Origin: Aureispira sp. CCB-QB1
GTDB lineage: Bacteria; Bacteroidota; Bacteroidia; Chitinophagales; Saprospiraceae
Assembly (NCBI RefSeq): GCF_000724545.1
Contig: NZ_JHBV01000042.1
Coordinates: 168,556-232,555 of the forward strand
DNA: 64,000 nt
Direction of reading: 5' to 3'
The number at the start of each line of letters is the position of its first letter. The stretch's first letter is position 1. The notes under the pieces are model-generated. The model made no database searches. It had not been told where the DNA came from and was given only the letters and a program-made list of their open reading frames with translations. Of this stretch, positions 35,238 to 44,358 are shown one piece after another. The translations under genes and the position numbers were made by a program.

Positions 35238-37466
35238 ATGACATACTACTTTTTACAAGCATTTAGAGTTGTATTACTCTTAATGGCAACGAGTTTTTGG
35301 TTGCAAGCACAACATTTGGATTGCGGAACCTCTTACGAATATGGGGAAAAAATTAAACAACGAATGTTAGATAATAGAAGGCAACATAGTAGTTTAATGT
35401 CCCGTTATAACCAAGCTCGCAGTGGCAACAATACGGTGTATATTCCTGTTCAATTTCATATTGTCAATAAAACAGATGGAACAGGGGGAGAAAAGGTACA
35501 AGATGTGCTTGATAACCTTTGCAAGTTAAATTCAGATTTTGCCCCTATCAATGTAGAGTTTTATATGTACAAGCCCATTAATTTTGTTAATAAAGATTTA
35601 TTGTATACGAATGATGAAAATAGTGGCATGGGGTCTTATTTTATGGGTTTACTAAAAGAGCCCGGTGTCGTGAACATATTTATTGGTAATGAAATTATCA
35701 GTCCACAAGGTGGAACAATTTTGGGGTATTATGATCCTAATCTCGATGCTATTTATGCCATTCAAGATGCTGTTAATGGTTATTCTTATACCTTAACACA
35801 TGAAGCTGGGCATTTTTTCTCTTTACCACATACTTTTGCGGGGTGGGAACGTCAAGATTATAGCACAGTAACGGCTAATTCTAGAGGACGTACCCCTAAA
35901 GAATTACCTAATGGTGCTATCGTAGAGCGATTGCCAAGAACAGGAGGGCAAGAAAATTGTCAAATCGCAGGCGATGGATTTTGTGACACAGATCCTAGTT
36001 ATTTGTTTGGATATTATAGAGGTGTTTACAATAGAGGAACACATTTTTGCGAGCATGCATCTGCAGCAGTCGATCCTACAGGAAAACTGTTTCGTCCAGA
36101 TTTAATTCGTCCTGCCACACGTTTTAGTATGAAAGAGGATGATCCTGCTTTTACAGAGTTGTTAACAACAAATGCTTTTGTAGGTACATATTTTCCTCCC
36201 AAAACTTTGTTACTTGTTGAAACCTCTTTTACGCCGCAAGGAGGTACGCCAACTATTATGTGGAAAGATACTATAGGAAATTCCGATACAACAGATTACA
36301 ACTTACAGACAAATTCGAACTTAATAGGTCTTGGAATGGATCAGGTTAAAATAGGACATATTTCTATGGGAGATTACTATTTAGATCAAAATATCGTGGT
36401 AAGCGGTTCTCCCGATGTTTCTAAGTCAGCAACTGTACCCGCAGAATATAGAGTTATTCCAGGAGGAGCTTATACAACAGAAATGTCTTCTTTGGAGTTG
36501 CTAAATTCAGGGACTACAACTATTTCTAGTGGTATTACTGTTGAAGTTGAAGAAAGATTATATCATAAAATAACAGGACTGGTTGCATCAGAGTCTTGGA
36601 CTATTCAAGTGGCAACACCATTGCCTCCCGGAACCACAACACTTCCTGCCTCGAATTTGTACAAACAAAAGAGCACGATTGCAGGTTGCACTTTTGATAT
36701 CAAATTGGAGGCTCCTTATACAACAGTAACGGGAACATCTTCAGAAAATATTATGAGTTATTACAGTACAAATTGTAAAAATACATTCTCCGCAGAACAA
36801 GCCGTAGCCATGCAGTTGGATATTGCATCTAGAGGTTTGGCAACTAGGTATCCAGCACCTACAGCGACATTAATAACCAGCCAAGTTGCTACTATTTACC
36901 CAGTACAAAATATAACAACGCCTAATAATACGGTTAACTTTTCGTGGAATGCTATAACAGGGGCTACGTCTTATCATGTTTATGTGTATCAAGTCGATGC
37001 ATTAGGAAACCCGTTGCTAAATGGTGACAAATTAGATTTTATTGTTACGAGTCCTAATTTATCAGTTTCCCTAAAGCCTAGTAGCAAATACGAATGGAAA
37101 GTAACTCCTTTGAATGCTGTGAGTTTCTGCGATCCCAATACGAGTTCTAGTGAAGTGCTGTTTGAGACGGGGCTTAGTACTTCTGTTACCAGTTTGAATA
37201 CGCCATTATCTACCCTAAATGTTTACCCTAACCCAATTGCTCAAGATAAGGTGGTAACACTAGAAATTAACTCAAAGGTAGTAGAACAAGTAACCGTATC
37301 CATTCTTAATGCATTGGGGCAAGAGGTAATGCCCGCACAGTCTGTAGAATTGATAGAAGGTGTTAATAAAAACCAATTGGATGTTCGGACATTATCAGCA
37401 GGATTGTACTTGATTAATGTAAAAAACAAAGATGGTATCCAAAGCAGTAAATTAGTAATTGAATAA
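35238..37466 (+). CDS. Secreted M43-type zinc metalloprotease with T9SS sorting domain
   Basis: A 742-residue exported protein. The signal peptide is about residues 1-25 (ending LQAQ). The zinc site is H188-E-A-G-H192-F-F-S-L-P-H198, an HExxHxxxxxH metzincin motif, and the later G-D-G-F-C-D-T-D-P is the Asp/Thr-rich signature of pregnancy-associated plasma protein-A-like M43 peptidases. A central region lacks clear domains, followed by a fibronectin-like segment (about 555-635) with WNAITGATSYHVYVYQV. A T9SS type A sorting domain (about 645-742: NVYPNPIAQ, ILNALGQEV, LSAGLYLINVKNKDG) closes it. It likely degrades extracellular proteins. It follows the adhesin after its terminator. Confidence 0.92.
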   Translation: MTYYFLQAFRVVLLLMATSFWLQAQHLDCGTSYEYGEKIKQRMLDNRRQHSSLMSRYNQARSGNNTVYIPVQFHIVNKTDGTGGEKVQDVLDNLCKLNSDFAPINVEFYMYKPINFVNKDLLYTNDENSGMGSYFMGLLKEPGVVNIFIGNEIISPQGGTILGYYDPNLDAIYAIQDAVNGYSYTLTHEAGHFFSLPHTFAGWERQDYSTVTANSRGRTPKELPNGAIVERLPRTGGQENCQIAGDGFCDTDPSYLFGYYRGVYNRGTHFCEHASAAVDPTGKLFRPDLIRPATRFSMKEDDPAFTELLTTNAFVGTYFPPKTLLLVETSFTPQGGTPTIMWKDTIGNSDTTDYNLQTNSNLIGLGMDQVKIGHISMGDYYLDQNIVVSGSPDVSKSATVPAEYRVIPGGAYTTEMSSLELLNSGTTTISSGITVEVEERLYHKITGLVASESWTIQVATPLPPGTTTLPASNLYKQKSTIAGCTFDIKLEAPYTTVTGTSSENIMSYYSTNCKNTFSAEQAVAMQLDIASRGLATRYPAPTATLITSQVATIYPVQNITTPNNTVNFSWNAITGATSYHVYVYQVDALGNPLLNGDKLDFIVTSPNLSVSLKPSSKYEWKVTPLNAVSFCDPNTSSSEVLFETGLSTSVTSLNTPLSTLNVYPNPIAQDKVVTLEINSKVVEQVTVSILNALGQEVMPAQSVELIEGVNKNQLDVRTLSAGLYLINVKNKDGIQSSKLVIE

Positions 37467-37533
37467 TGTGATTTGTATAAAATAGGTTCGAGTAGTTGTC
37501 TTTTTGCAAAGTACTTTTAAGATAACTATATTA

Positions 37534-37570
37534 AATGGTTGCACTTTGGTAGGTGCAACCATTCTTTTTT
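37534..37570 (+). terminator. Rho-independent terminator after the metalloprotease
   Basis: The stem AATGGTTGCAC (37534-37544) pairs perfectly with GTGCAACCATT (37553-37563), followed by CTTTTTT. The loop is TTTGGTAG. Confidence 0.88.
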
Positions 37571-37684
37571 GTTTATAAAAATATTTGCCCTTCTACCTAA
37601 AAAGCATTAATTTGGTAATTTATATTGTACAGAAGTACGTAACTCGAAATGGAGATTATTTTGTAGAATCATCAAACCGACAAC

Positions 37685-38305
37685 ATGTCGAAACTTATAA
37701 CCTTTCTTTGTCTAATTTTGTTAACTTCTTGTGTGGAAACGGTTTCTTCAGACACATTAAAAGATGCTCCAGAAGCAAGTTTGATTGTACCTGAAAAGAT
37801 CATGTCTCCAGAGCAGCGTGCCTTGGAAAATAAAGTCGCCAACCGAACTCTTTTGCAAAAAGTAGTGGATAGTTCAGAAGATTTTCAACGCATAGAGCTT
37901 TCTTATGCTTGTAATAATCTTGCGGGGGGGATTTTGACTTATATTAAAGACAATCAAGAAACGAAAGGAATGCGTTTTGCGCTATCGGAAGAGGGGAGGA
38001 ATGAGTTTGTTAGTTTTTACTATAGAGGAAAAGAGCTTAGTTTAGCCGTTTATGAAAAAGGTGTTTGGCAGGGAACTGAGGAGGTTTCGACTCAAACGGT
38101 TTTTTATTTGGATGATGGAGAAGTTTTTCGCTGTTTGCAGAAAAAAGTAGCAGGGGAAACCACTCAAATGGAAACACTGATCCGAAAGGCAGAATTTGAA
38201 TTGATTTCAACAGACCAAAGTGTGTTTAATAAATTAAAACAGTACGAGCGTTTGTTTTTGACTGAAATTACAACAGAAAATATTGCTTCTTACTTCTGTC
38301 GATAG
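37685..38305 (+). CDS. Hypothetical lipoprotein, 206 aa
   Basis: No family is recognised. The signal sequence is short (MSKLITFLCLILLTSC) and the lipobox Cys is at residue 16, so the product is predicted to be a lipoprotein facing the periplasm or surface. The mature part is mixed alpha/beta, with charged segments (YIKDNQETKGMRFALSEEGR, ELSLAVYEKGVWQGTEEV) and no membrane helix. It lies between the metalloprotease and the CobW gene on the same strand, with 111 bases before the latter. A separate 69-residue frame overlapping its start is a shadow. Confidence 0.75.
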   Translation: MSKLITFLCLILLTSCVETVSSDTLKDAPEASLIVPEKIMSPEQRALENKVANRTLLQKVVDSSEDFQRIELSYACNNLAGGILTYIKDNQETKGMRFALSEEGRNEFVSFYYRGKELSLAVYEKGVWQGTEEVSTQTVFYLDDGEVFRCLQKKVAGETTQMETLIRKAEFELISTDQSVFNKLKQYERLFLTEITTENIASYFCR

Positions 38306-38416
38306 TTATCTGTTTCCTACCAAGGTGTAATCAAAAAACAATAAATAAGATTTTATAAAATTTTTCGTATTTGGGAATGACCAAAGAACTTAAAAGCATA
38401 CTTAAAATAAAAAAAA

Positions 38417-39442
38417 ATGAGTGAAGATAGGGTTCCCGTGACCATACTAACAGGTTTTTTAGGTGCAGGAAAAACAACTGTACTGAATCATCTAATTTCT
38501 ACCAACCCTAATACAAAATTTGCTATTATTGAAAATGAGTTTGGAGATATAGGAATTGATAATGAGTTGGTAGTAGGAGCAGATAGTGGTATTTTTGAAA
38601 TGTCTAATGGCTGTATTTGTTGTACCCTAAATGGTGAGTTGGTGCAGACATTGGTAGACTTAGTCAATGGTGAACATGAGTTTGATCATTTGATTGTTGA
38701 GACGACTGGAATTGCCGAGCCAGATGGAGTTGCGGCTGCTTTTGTAGCAGAACCAGCTATTCAAAGTCGTTTTCGTTTGGATGCCACAATTTGTTTGGTA
38801 GATGCACATCATGCAGAAGATATTCTGAAAGATCGAGAAGAGGCCAAACGTCAACTTACGTTTGCAGATTATATCGTTATCAATAAGGCTAGTGAAGTCT
38901 CTGCGGATTATATCAAACAATTGGAAACAATTCTTAAACAAGCGAATTCTTTTGCGGCAATTACGCATTGTGACTATGGAAAGGTGTCCTCTAATTTATT
39001 GACTTTGAATGCCTATGATGTTCATCAGGTTGAGCGAAAATTAAATGAGGCTCATGCACATCATCATCACGATCATAATCACGACCACGATCACGAATGT
39101 GATGCATCTTGTCCTGCACATGATCATGCACATCATCATCACAGTGATATTGTCACGCAAAGTTTTATAATTAAAGAACCCTTAGATGTTTTAAAATTTA
39201 GACATTGGTTGAATGTTCTTTTAATGATCCAAGGGAAACATTTATATCGTGTCAAGGGGATTATGAATTTCCAATACCAAGATAAACGAACTATTGTACA
39301 ATCGGTGAAGCAAATGTGTGTCTTTACTGCAGGAGATGATTGGAACGAAGGAGAAGAAAGAGTTACCAAAATAGTATTTATTGGAAAGCATTTAAGAAGG
39401 GATATTTTAGAAAAACAACTTCAGAACTGTCTTTTTAAATAG
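38417..39442 (+). CDS. CobW/COG0523-family GTP-binding metallochaperone with His-rich loop
   Basis: A 341-residue G3E-family GTPase. The P-loop is GFLGAGKTT, with IENEFGDIGID (Switch I), the metal-binding C-I-C-C in NGCICCTLNGELVQ, ETTGIAEPDGVAAAF (Walker B/G3) and the NKAS guanine-specificity motif. A His/Asp-rich stretch from about residue 214 to 243 (many HDH and HHHH, with a Cys pair in CDASCPAH) suggests a metal reservoir. The C-terminal domain ends with FRHWLNVLLMIQGKHLYRVKG. Such proteins deliver zinc or another metal to client enzymes using GTP. It is flanked by a lipoprotein and a GNAT gene, with no cobalamin gene next to it. Confidence 0.94.
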   Translation: MSEDRVPVTILTGFLGAGKTTVLNHLISTNPNTKFAIIENEFGDIGIDNELVVGADSGIFEMSNGCICCTLNGELVQTLVDLVNGEHEFDHLIVETTGIAEPDGVAAAFVAEPAIQSRFRLDATICLVDAHHAEDILKDREEAKRQLTFADYIVINKASEVSADYIKQLETILKQANSFAAITHCDYGKVSSNLLTLNAYDVHQVERKLNEAHAHHHHDHNHDHDHECDASCPAHDHAHHHHSDIVTQSFIIKEPLDVLKFRHWLNVLLMIQGKHLYRVKGIMNFQYQDKRTIVQSVKQMCVFTAGDDWNEGEERVTKIVFIGKHLRRDILEKQLQNCLFK

Positions 39443-39919
39443 ATTTTTCATGACTTGAAGGAGGAAATGTAGTATTGCGCTTTTTTTAATAGCGTTTTAA
39501 TACTTCGTAGATTAGATCGGTTACTACCTCTGATAAGGCTACGTTGTAGCTCGCTGCGATCGTAAATAGCTCCTGTGTACGACTAGCAAAAGCTTGCTCG
39601 GTAGACTCAGTTGGTATAAAGTAATGTTGTATTTTATTGATTATCAATGTTTTGTTGTTTTGTAATGTCGGAGTTGTTCTGATTGGTAATCAATTGAATA
39701 CGATGTTGGTATGGAGTGATAAGAATAAGAATATGAAATTTAATTATTTGTTAAAGAAAATGAAAAAAATATAGGCTAGAAAATTGCAAAAGATATAGAA
39801 AATTACTAACTATGGAGAATGCTTTTTTACTTAAAATAAAGTGTATTGTTATAGTATTGGTAATATTCTTTTGATAACCAATATTTTGTCCTACAGAACA
39901 CCTAAGAAAAGATAACACT
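39443..39919. other. 477-bp AT-rich intergenic region
   Basis: No gene is seen. Near 39508-39516 there is TACTTCGTA, and the sequence to about 39640 includes CGCTGCGATCG and AGTAATG. It looks like a strongly degenerate member of the inverted-repeat family, but the match is short and could be chance. The rest is A/T rich. Confidence 0.35.
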
Positions 39920-40507
39920 ATGATTCGTATCGCTCAAGAGTCAGATATAGCCGAAATGTTGGCTATTTATGCTCCTTTTGTAGAAAATACTGCTGTTACA
40001 TTTGATATGAAGGTCCCCACCTTAGTAGAGTTTACAAAAAAAATTCAAACCATTCAGAAAGAAGCACCGTGCTTGGTCTATGAATCGAATGGAGAAGTAC
40101 TAGGGTATGCTTACGCTAGTGCCCACCGCGCCAAAGAGGCGTATAAATGGACTAGGGAGATGTCCGTTTATATTCGGGAAGATTCTAAAACTAAAAAATA
40201 TGGCACAGCTTTATATTCGTCTTTAATTGAATTACTCAAATGCCAAAATTATCGCAGTGTATTGGCGGGTATTACACTCCCCAATATACCAAGTGTTAAT
40301 TTTCACGAGCGTTTTGGTTTTCATCCTGTGGGGGTGTATGACAATGTGGGATACAAGCTAGGAAAATCGCACCGAGTAGGGTGGTGGCAACTAATGTTAA
40401 GGGATTATCAAGAGCCTGCCAAAGAAATTATTTCTTTGGAGCAAGTCCTAAATACAGAAGAAGGACAGAAGGCGTTGAAAAAGGGAGAGTCTAGAATTTT
40501 AGCTTAA
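39920..40507 (+). CDS. GNAT acetyltransferase, phosphinothricin acetyltransferase-like
   Basis: A 195-residue N-acetyltransferase of the Pat/MddA group. The N-terminal segment is IRIAQESDIAEMLAIYAPFVENTAVTFD, as in phosphinothricin and methionine-sulfoximine acetyltransferases. Then come VLGYAYASAHRAKEAYKWTREMSVYI (the substrate-side strand and Glu-containing segment), the acetyl-CoA region KKYGTALYSSLIELLKCQNYRSVLAGITLPN, and SVNFHERFGFHPVGVYDNVGYKLGKSHRVGWWQLML. The 25-residue C-terminal extension (PAKEIISLEQVLNTEEGQKA) is unusual. The substrate is unknown. It is followed by a weak hairpin and the AKR gene. Confidence 0.93.
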   Translation: MIRIAQESDIAEMLAIYAPFVENTAVTFDMKVPTLVEFTKKIQTIQKEAPCLVYESNGEVLGYAYASAHRAKEAYKWTREMSVYIREDSKTKKYGTALYSSLIELLKCQNYRSVLAGITLPNIPSVNFHERFGFHPVGVYDNVGYKLGKSHRVGWWQLMLRDYQEPAKEIISLEQVLNTEEGQKALKKGESRILA

Positions 40508-40584
40508 AAATGTTCTTATAAAAAATAGAATAAAGTCGCTATTTGTATCAACAGATAAGCGGCTTTTGTTGTTTAGAAACGTAA

Positions 40585-40616
40585 TTGTAAAATAATCACT
40601 CATAAGGATATGTTTG
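40585..40616 (+). promoter_or_regulatory. Predicted sigma-A promoter for the aldo/keto reductase gene
   Basis: TTG at 40585-40587 and TATGTTTG at 40609-40616 are separated by 21 bases, matching the Bacteroidota pattern TTG-N(19-23)-TAnnTTTG. The implied transcription start lies near 40623, and the reductase ATG follows at 40669. Confidence 0.6.
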
Positions 40617-40668
40617 TAAAGGAAAAAGATGGAATCATTTTACAAACAAAGCCTAAAAAATTATCATA

Positions 40669-41655
40669 ATGGAATATAGAAGATTAGGAAAATCAGGTTT
40701 ACAAGTAAGTGCTCTTTCCTTAGGTTCTTGGTTGACTTTTGGAAAACAAATTGGAGATGATGTTGCCGAAGATTTAATGGTTGATGCTTATGACAAAGGA
40801 GTTAACTTTTTTGACAATGCAGAGATTTATGCTCGTGGAAAATCAGAATTGGTGATGGGAAAAATTCTGAAAAAGCAAGGGTGGAGAAGAAGCTCTTATG
40901 TGGTGTCAAGTAAAGCCTATTTTGGGGATGGAAATTCGTTGCCGAATGAGACTGGTTTGAGCCGAAAGCACTTGATAGAAGCTTGTGAAGCTGCTTTAAA
41001 GCGTTTGCAAGTAGAGTATTTAGACTTGTATTTCTGCCATCGTCCAGATAAAAATACGCCAATAGAAGAGACAGTGCGTACGATGAACACACTAATTCAG
41101 CAGGGAAAAATCTTTTATTGGGGAACATCAGAATGGTCGGCACAAGAAATCATGGAGGCGCATATGGTGGCCGAAAAATATGGCTTGATAGGACCAACTA
41201 TGGAACAACCTCAATACAATATGTTTCACAGAGCTAAAGTAGAAGTAGAATTCTCTCAAATATACAAGACGGTAGGATTAGGAACAACTATTTGGTCTCC
41301 ATTGGCATCTGGTGTTTTGACGAATAAATATATTGATGGGAAAAGTACAGAGGATACTCGATTAGGAATGGATGGTTTAGAGTGGTTGAAAGAGCGCTCC
41401 TTGACAGAAGAACGTCTGAATACGGTTCGTGGTTTGTCCAAAGTAGCCGATGACTTGGGAACCTCTGTTGCAAAACTAGCTGTAGCTTGGTGTTTAAGTA
41501 ATCCTAATGTTAGTACGGTTATCCTAGGCGCGTCTAAATTGCATCATCTACAAGAGACATTAACATCTATTGATTTGTTGGATCAAATGACTCCAGATGT
41601 AATGGCCGCAATAGAAGAAGTACTTGGAAATAAACCAGAACGTCCTGCTTTTTAG
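40669..41655 (+). CDS. Aldo/keto reductase (voltage-gated K+ channel beta subunit-like)
   Basis: A 328-residue (alpha/beta)8-barrel NADPH-dependent oxidoreductase of the Kv-beta/YghZ branch. The catalytic tetrad is visible: Asp in FFDNAEIY, Tyr in the same segment (IYARGKSE), Lys in VVSSKAYFG, and His in LYFCHRPDKNT. The cofactor site includes GPTMEQPQYNMFHR and WSPLASGVLTNKY. It reduces carbonyl compounds such as methylglyoxal. The ATG at 40669 yields MEYRRLGKSGLQVSALSLG, the usual start. It lies in its own transcription unit, with a promoter and a downstream bidirectional hairpin. Confidence 0.95.
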   Translation: MEYRRLGKSGLQVSALSLGSWLTFGKQIGDDVAEDLMVDAYDKGVNFFDNAEIYARGKSELVMGKILKKQGWRRSSYVVSSKAYFGDGNSLPNETGLSRKHLIEACEAALKRLQVEYLDLYFCHRPDKNTPIEETVRTMNTLIQQGKIFYWGTSEWSAQEIMEAHMVAEKYGLIGPTMEQPQYNMFHRAKVEVEFSQIYKTVGLGTTIWSPLASGVLTNKYIDGKSTEDTRLGMDGLEWLKERSLTEERLNTVRGLSKVADDLGTSVAKLAVAWCLSNPNVSTVILGASKLHHLQETLTSIDLLDQMTPDVMAAIEEVLGNKPERPAF

Positions 41656-41787
41656 GTAGAAATTTTTATAGAATTAGTAGTTTGGTGATAACTCTCTTTG
41701 GTTAAGAGAGTACAGCTAACTATTGATAGCATATTTTTTATGAAAAATACGTTGCTATACGAGTAAAACTAGCATAGCATCAAAAAA

Positions 41788-41823
41788 TAAATCGACCGAA
41801 AAACTTTTTTCGGTCGATTTTTA
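41788..41823. terminator. Bidirectional terminator between convergent genes
   Basis: The stem AAATCGACCGAAAAA pairs with TTTTTCGGTCGATTT, with A tracts upstream and T tracts downstream. It lies between the + strand reductase and the - strand T9SS protein and can terminate both. Confidence 0.85.
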
Positions 41824-41894
41824 TAGTTAGCAAATATTTTTCATTACTAAACCACTAAAACATTTAATGTTTTAGAAAACAAGCTTGTATGTTT

Positions 41895-43082
41895 CTATTT
41901 GGAAAGGATTATTTTTTCCTTGAGTAATCTTTCTTGACCAGAAAGAACAACAATATAAACTCCATTTTCCAATTCAGAAGCATCTATAGTTTGTTGAATG
42001 TGCTTGATAGCAACCGTTTTTCGCAAACGCCCCATTAGATCAAAAACCTGAACAACAGCATCAGAGGATACTTCTTTTAGATGAATAGTAAAGACTCCTT
42101 GTGTTGGATTGGGATAAATACCAAAAGTACTTTCAGAAGGAGCAGAAGAAATAGTTTCCATTTTATGTTCTGGAATATTGACAAGTTTATTACTTCTTGC
42201 ATCATTTCTGTTGGATCTACTAGAACGAGATTTTCCATAGAAACAGCCTGTAACCCCTTCAGGTAAACAAGAACAGGGACCTATATGTGCTAAAAATACT
42301 TCGTTGGCAGAAAAACCGGGCTCCAGAGTAACTGCTTTCCCTGCCTTGAATTCTACATTGCTAAAGGTGTTGGTTGAAACATCGGAAGCTACAATATAAT
42401 TATTAACGGAATTATATTCATTGGTTATGGGAGAAGCACTTGAAAAAGTTAAATCATTGGCACAATTTCTTGCTACTGTAATACACTCTGTTTTTTCTAT
42501 ATTGCAGGATGTTTGAGCAATAGTAATACAAATTTCACCATAAGCAGCAGCATCAGGCGTAAAAGTAAACTGATTGTTAGCATATGTATATGAAAAACAA
42601 TCGGGATGTTCTACGCTATAAGAAGCAGGACCTGGCTGAGGAGTTATACTAATCGTAAATGGCGTTACGTCATTACACAACAAATTAATGCTACTAGGTG
42701 AGGCAATAATAGGCGTATTAACATTTAAAATATAAATGATTAAAGTTGCTGTTTTGCTCTGAGTTTGTGGATTACCATCGCTGTCATAAGTGGTGCAATC
42801 ATAGGTTGCTGTTAAGGTTGCTTGATCTGGACCACTTCCTAAGGTAGACCATGTTATGGTCACAGGGTTTGATCCAGCTGTTACTGATGTTGTCGGATAA
42901 TTTAGATTCCAATTGATATTACTAATACTTGAGCAAGTGTTATCCGTCAATGTATAGGAACCTGTTACCAAATTTATTCCTGGACAAATTTCAGTTGGAC
43001 CTGAGATAGTTTGAGCAAAAAGATTATTTCCTATAAGCCCCAACAGAAATAACAGCATTTGTTTATATACAATACTTTTCAT
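41895..43082 (-). CDS. Exported protein with 3-coathanger-type region and T9SS type A sorting domain
   Basis: A 395-residue secreted protein. The signal peptide ends at NLFAQ (about residue 24). The body has Ig/PKD-like strands with several Cys (PTEICPGINLVTG, INLLCNDVTPFTI, FTFTPDAAAYGEICITIAQTS). A segment about 235-262 (NVEFKAGKAVTLEPGFSANE) matches the 3-coathanger stack domain motif known from Bacteroidota. The last 85 residues form a T9SS sorting domain: FGIYPNPTQGVFTIHLKE, VQVFDLMGRL, and ENGVYIVVLSGQERLLKEKI. It begins 5 bases after the stop of the coiled-coil protein on the minus strand, so the two are co-transcribed. Confidence 0.88.
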   Translation of the reverse strand: MKSIVYKQMLLFLLGLIGNNLFAQTISGPTEICPGINLVTGSYTLTDNTCSSISNINWNLNYPTTSVTAGSNPVTITWSTLGSGPDQATLTATYDCTTYDSDGNPQTQSKTATLIIYILNVNTPIIASPSSINLLCNDVTPFTISITPQPGPASYSVEHPDCFSYTYANNQFTFTPDAAAYGEICITIAQTSCNIEKTECITVARNCANDLTFSSASPITNEYNSVNNYIVASDVSTNTFSNVEFKAGKAVTLEPGFSANEVFLAHIGPCSCLPEGVTGCFYGKSRSSRSNRNDARSNKLVNIPEHKMETISSAPSESTFGIYPNPTQGVFTIHLKEVSSDAVVQVFDLMGRLRKTVAIKHIQQTIDASELENGVYIVVLSGQERLLKEKIILSK

Positions 43083-43087
43083 GGTAC

Positions 43088-44098
43088 TTATTTTATTTTA
43101 GTTTTTAACTGTTCTACTTCTGCTTTTAATGCTTCATTTTCTTCTTTTAATTGAATCATATAAAGTGTTAATTCTTCAATTTTTTCTAATAATTTAGCAT
43201 CCATTTTGGCAACATCAATTCCCTCTTTCTGAACTTCTTCAGCACTAGGTACACCTGGCAAGTGCTTATGTTCCTTCACAAATTTATCCACATCACTTAA
43301 AGGCATGAGTTGATAATTGTCAGCAAAAACATAATCAGCCCAATCTGCAGTATTTTTTAGGGCAACTTTTACTTTTTCTGTTAAAATACCCTTGCCTACA
43401 TAAAGATTGTAATCCCCATTGTAGGTATTGGCTGCGGTAGGATCCAACCCTATACTGACTTTACCATTGTCATTGATAAATAAATAATAGTTTCCATGTC
43501 CTGCTGATGCGCCACTAGGCTTCCAAAAATTTAAGCCCCTTGCACCAGGATTGTATTCGATACCCCATTCTCCATAAGGAACGCCTGTTTGTGCGCCTAG
43601 CAATAAAGAAGCTTGGGCACCATCAATCAGGGTAAATCCTTCCAGATGGGCATCTATTTTAGTACTATTAAAATTTTTGACATGCAGTGTTGCATCTGGA
43701 TTATTTAAACCAATGCCTACTTTCCCATCAGGTTTAAGATTCATAATAGTCGTATTGGTACTCAAACTATGAAAAAGCATGGTATTGTGTGTAACAGCAA
43801 TATCCCAACTAAAATCAGTGTAGTTAGTCCCTAAAGCAGAGTATCTATGTGTAAAACGCATGCCTGTTGTATAGGAATGTAATGGAGCTCCTAGGGCTGG
43901 AAGTCCTGAAAATTTTCGATATAATGTCAGACGTCTAGCATTCGTAAAACTTGGATAAGAAGATGTCCCTATTACTAATTTTCCAGTAATTAGACCATTG
44001 TCGCTAAGAGTAGAAGGATTGGTTCCTGTGAATTGGGCATAGGTAGCTTGTGTTGATATGTATAAACATACCAATACCATAAAATTACGAATTGTCAT
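43088..44098 (-). CDS. Exported tail-fibre-like protein with C-terminal coiled coil
   Basis: A 336-residue exported protein. A signal peptide (about residues 1-21, ending ATYAQ) is followed by a beta-rich region containing the trimeric-fibre motif VGIGLNNPDATLHVKN (about 130-145). Near the C-terminus come LPGVPSAEEVQKEGIDVAKM and a coiled coil with heptads (KLLEKIEELTLYMIQLKEEN). This matches the family of Bacteroidota tail-fibre-domain-like exported proteins, which probably trimerise on the cell surface. There is no T9SS domain of its own. The downstream partner 41895-43082, only 5 bases away, has one. A GTTT repeat lies 71 bases upstream. Confidence 0.85.
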   Translation of the reverse strand: MTIRNFMVLVCLYISTQATYAQFTGTNPSTLSDNGLITGKLVIGTSSYPSFTNARRLTLYRKFSGLPALGAPLHSYTTGMRFTHRYSALGTNYTDFSWDIAVTHNTMLFHSLSTNTTIMNLKPDGKVGIGLNNPDATLHVKNFNSTKIDAHLEGFTLIDGAQASLLLGAQTGVPYGEWGIEYNPGARGLNFWKPSGASAGHGNYYLFINDNGKVSIGLDPTAANTYNGDYNLYVGKGILTEKVKVALKNTADWADYVFADNYQLMPLSDVDKFVKEHKHLPGVPSAEEVQKEGIDVAKMDAKLLEKIEELTLYMIQLKEENEALKAEVEQLKTKIK

Positions 44099-44152
44099 AA
44101 TTGAAGTTTAATTTAAATTAGGTAATAAATTTGAATTTTAGCAATAGCAGAA

Positions 44153-44164
44153 TACTATATAGTA
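44153..44164. promoter_or_regulatory. 12-bp palindrome TACTATATAGTA
   Basis: A perfect 12-bp palindrome lies 55 bases upstream of the minus-strand tail-fibre-like gene start and just 4 bases from the GTTT microsatellite. It could be an operator, but AT-rich palindromes of this size also occur by chance. Confidence 0.3.
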
Positions 44165-44168
44165 CTCC

Positions 44169-44200
44169 GTTTGTTTGTTTGTTTGTTTGTTTGTTTGTTA
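44169..44200. repeat. GTTT tetranucleotide microsatellite
   Basis: There are seven full GTTT units plus GTTA. It lies in the presumed promoter region of the minus-strand tail-fibre-like gene (start 44098). Such tracts change length by slipped-strand mispairing and may alter spacing in regulatory regions. Confidence 0.85.
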
Positions 44201-44358
44201 CGTGTATGATTTTTGGCTTTGTATTAGTAGCGCAAGCCTACTTGGAAAGCTTAGTTTTTTAGTTCTTCTGTGAACCCAAAGACTCACAAATTAAGAACAT
44301 AAAATATAAAAATATAAAAATATTGTTTATTCTTTGATTGTTGGGCACAAAACAGGTG

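Noticed and set aside
44169..44200. CRISPR-like array
   Set aside because: The repeat is a plain four-base microsatellite with no spacers and no cas genes nearby.
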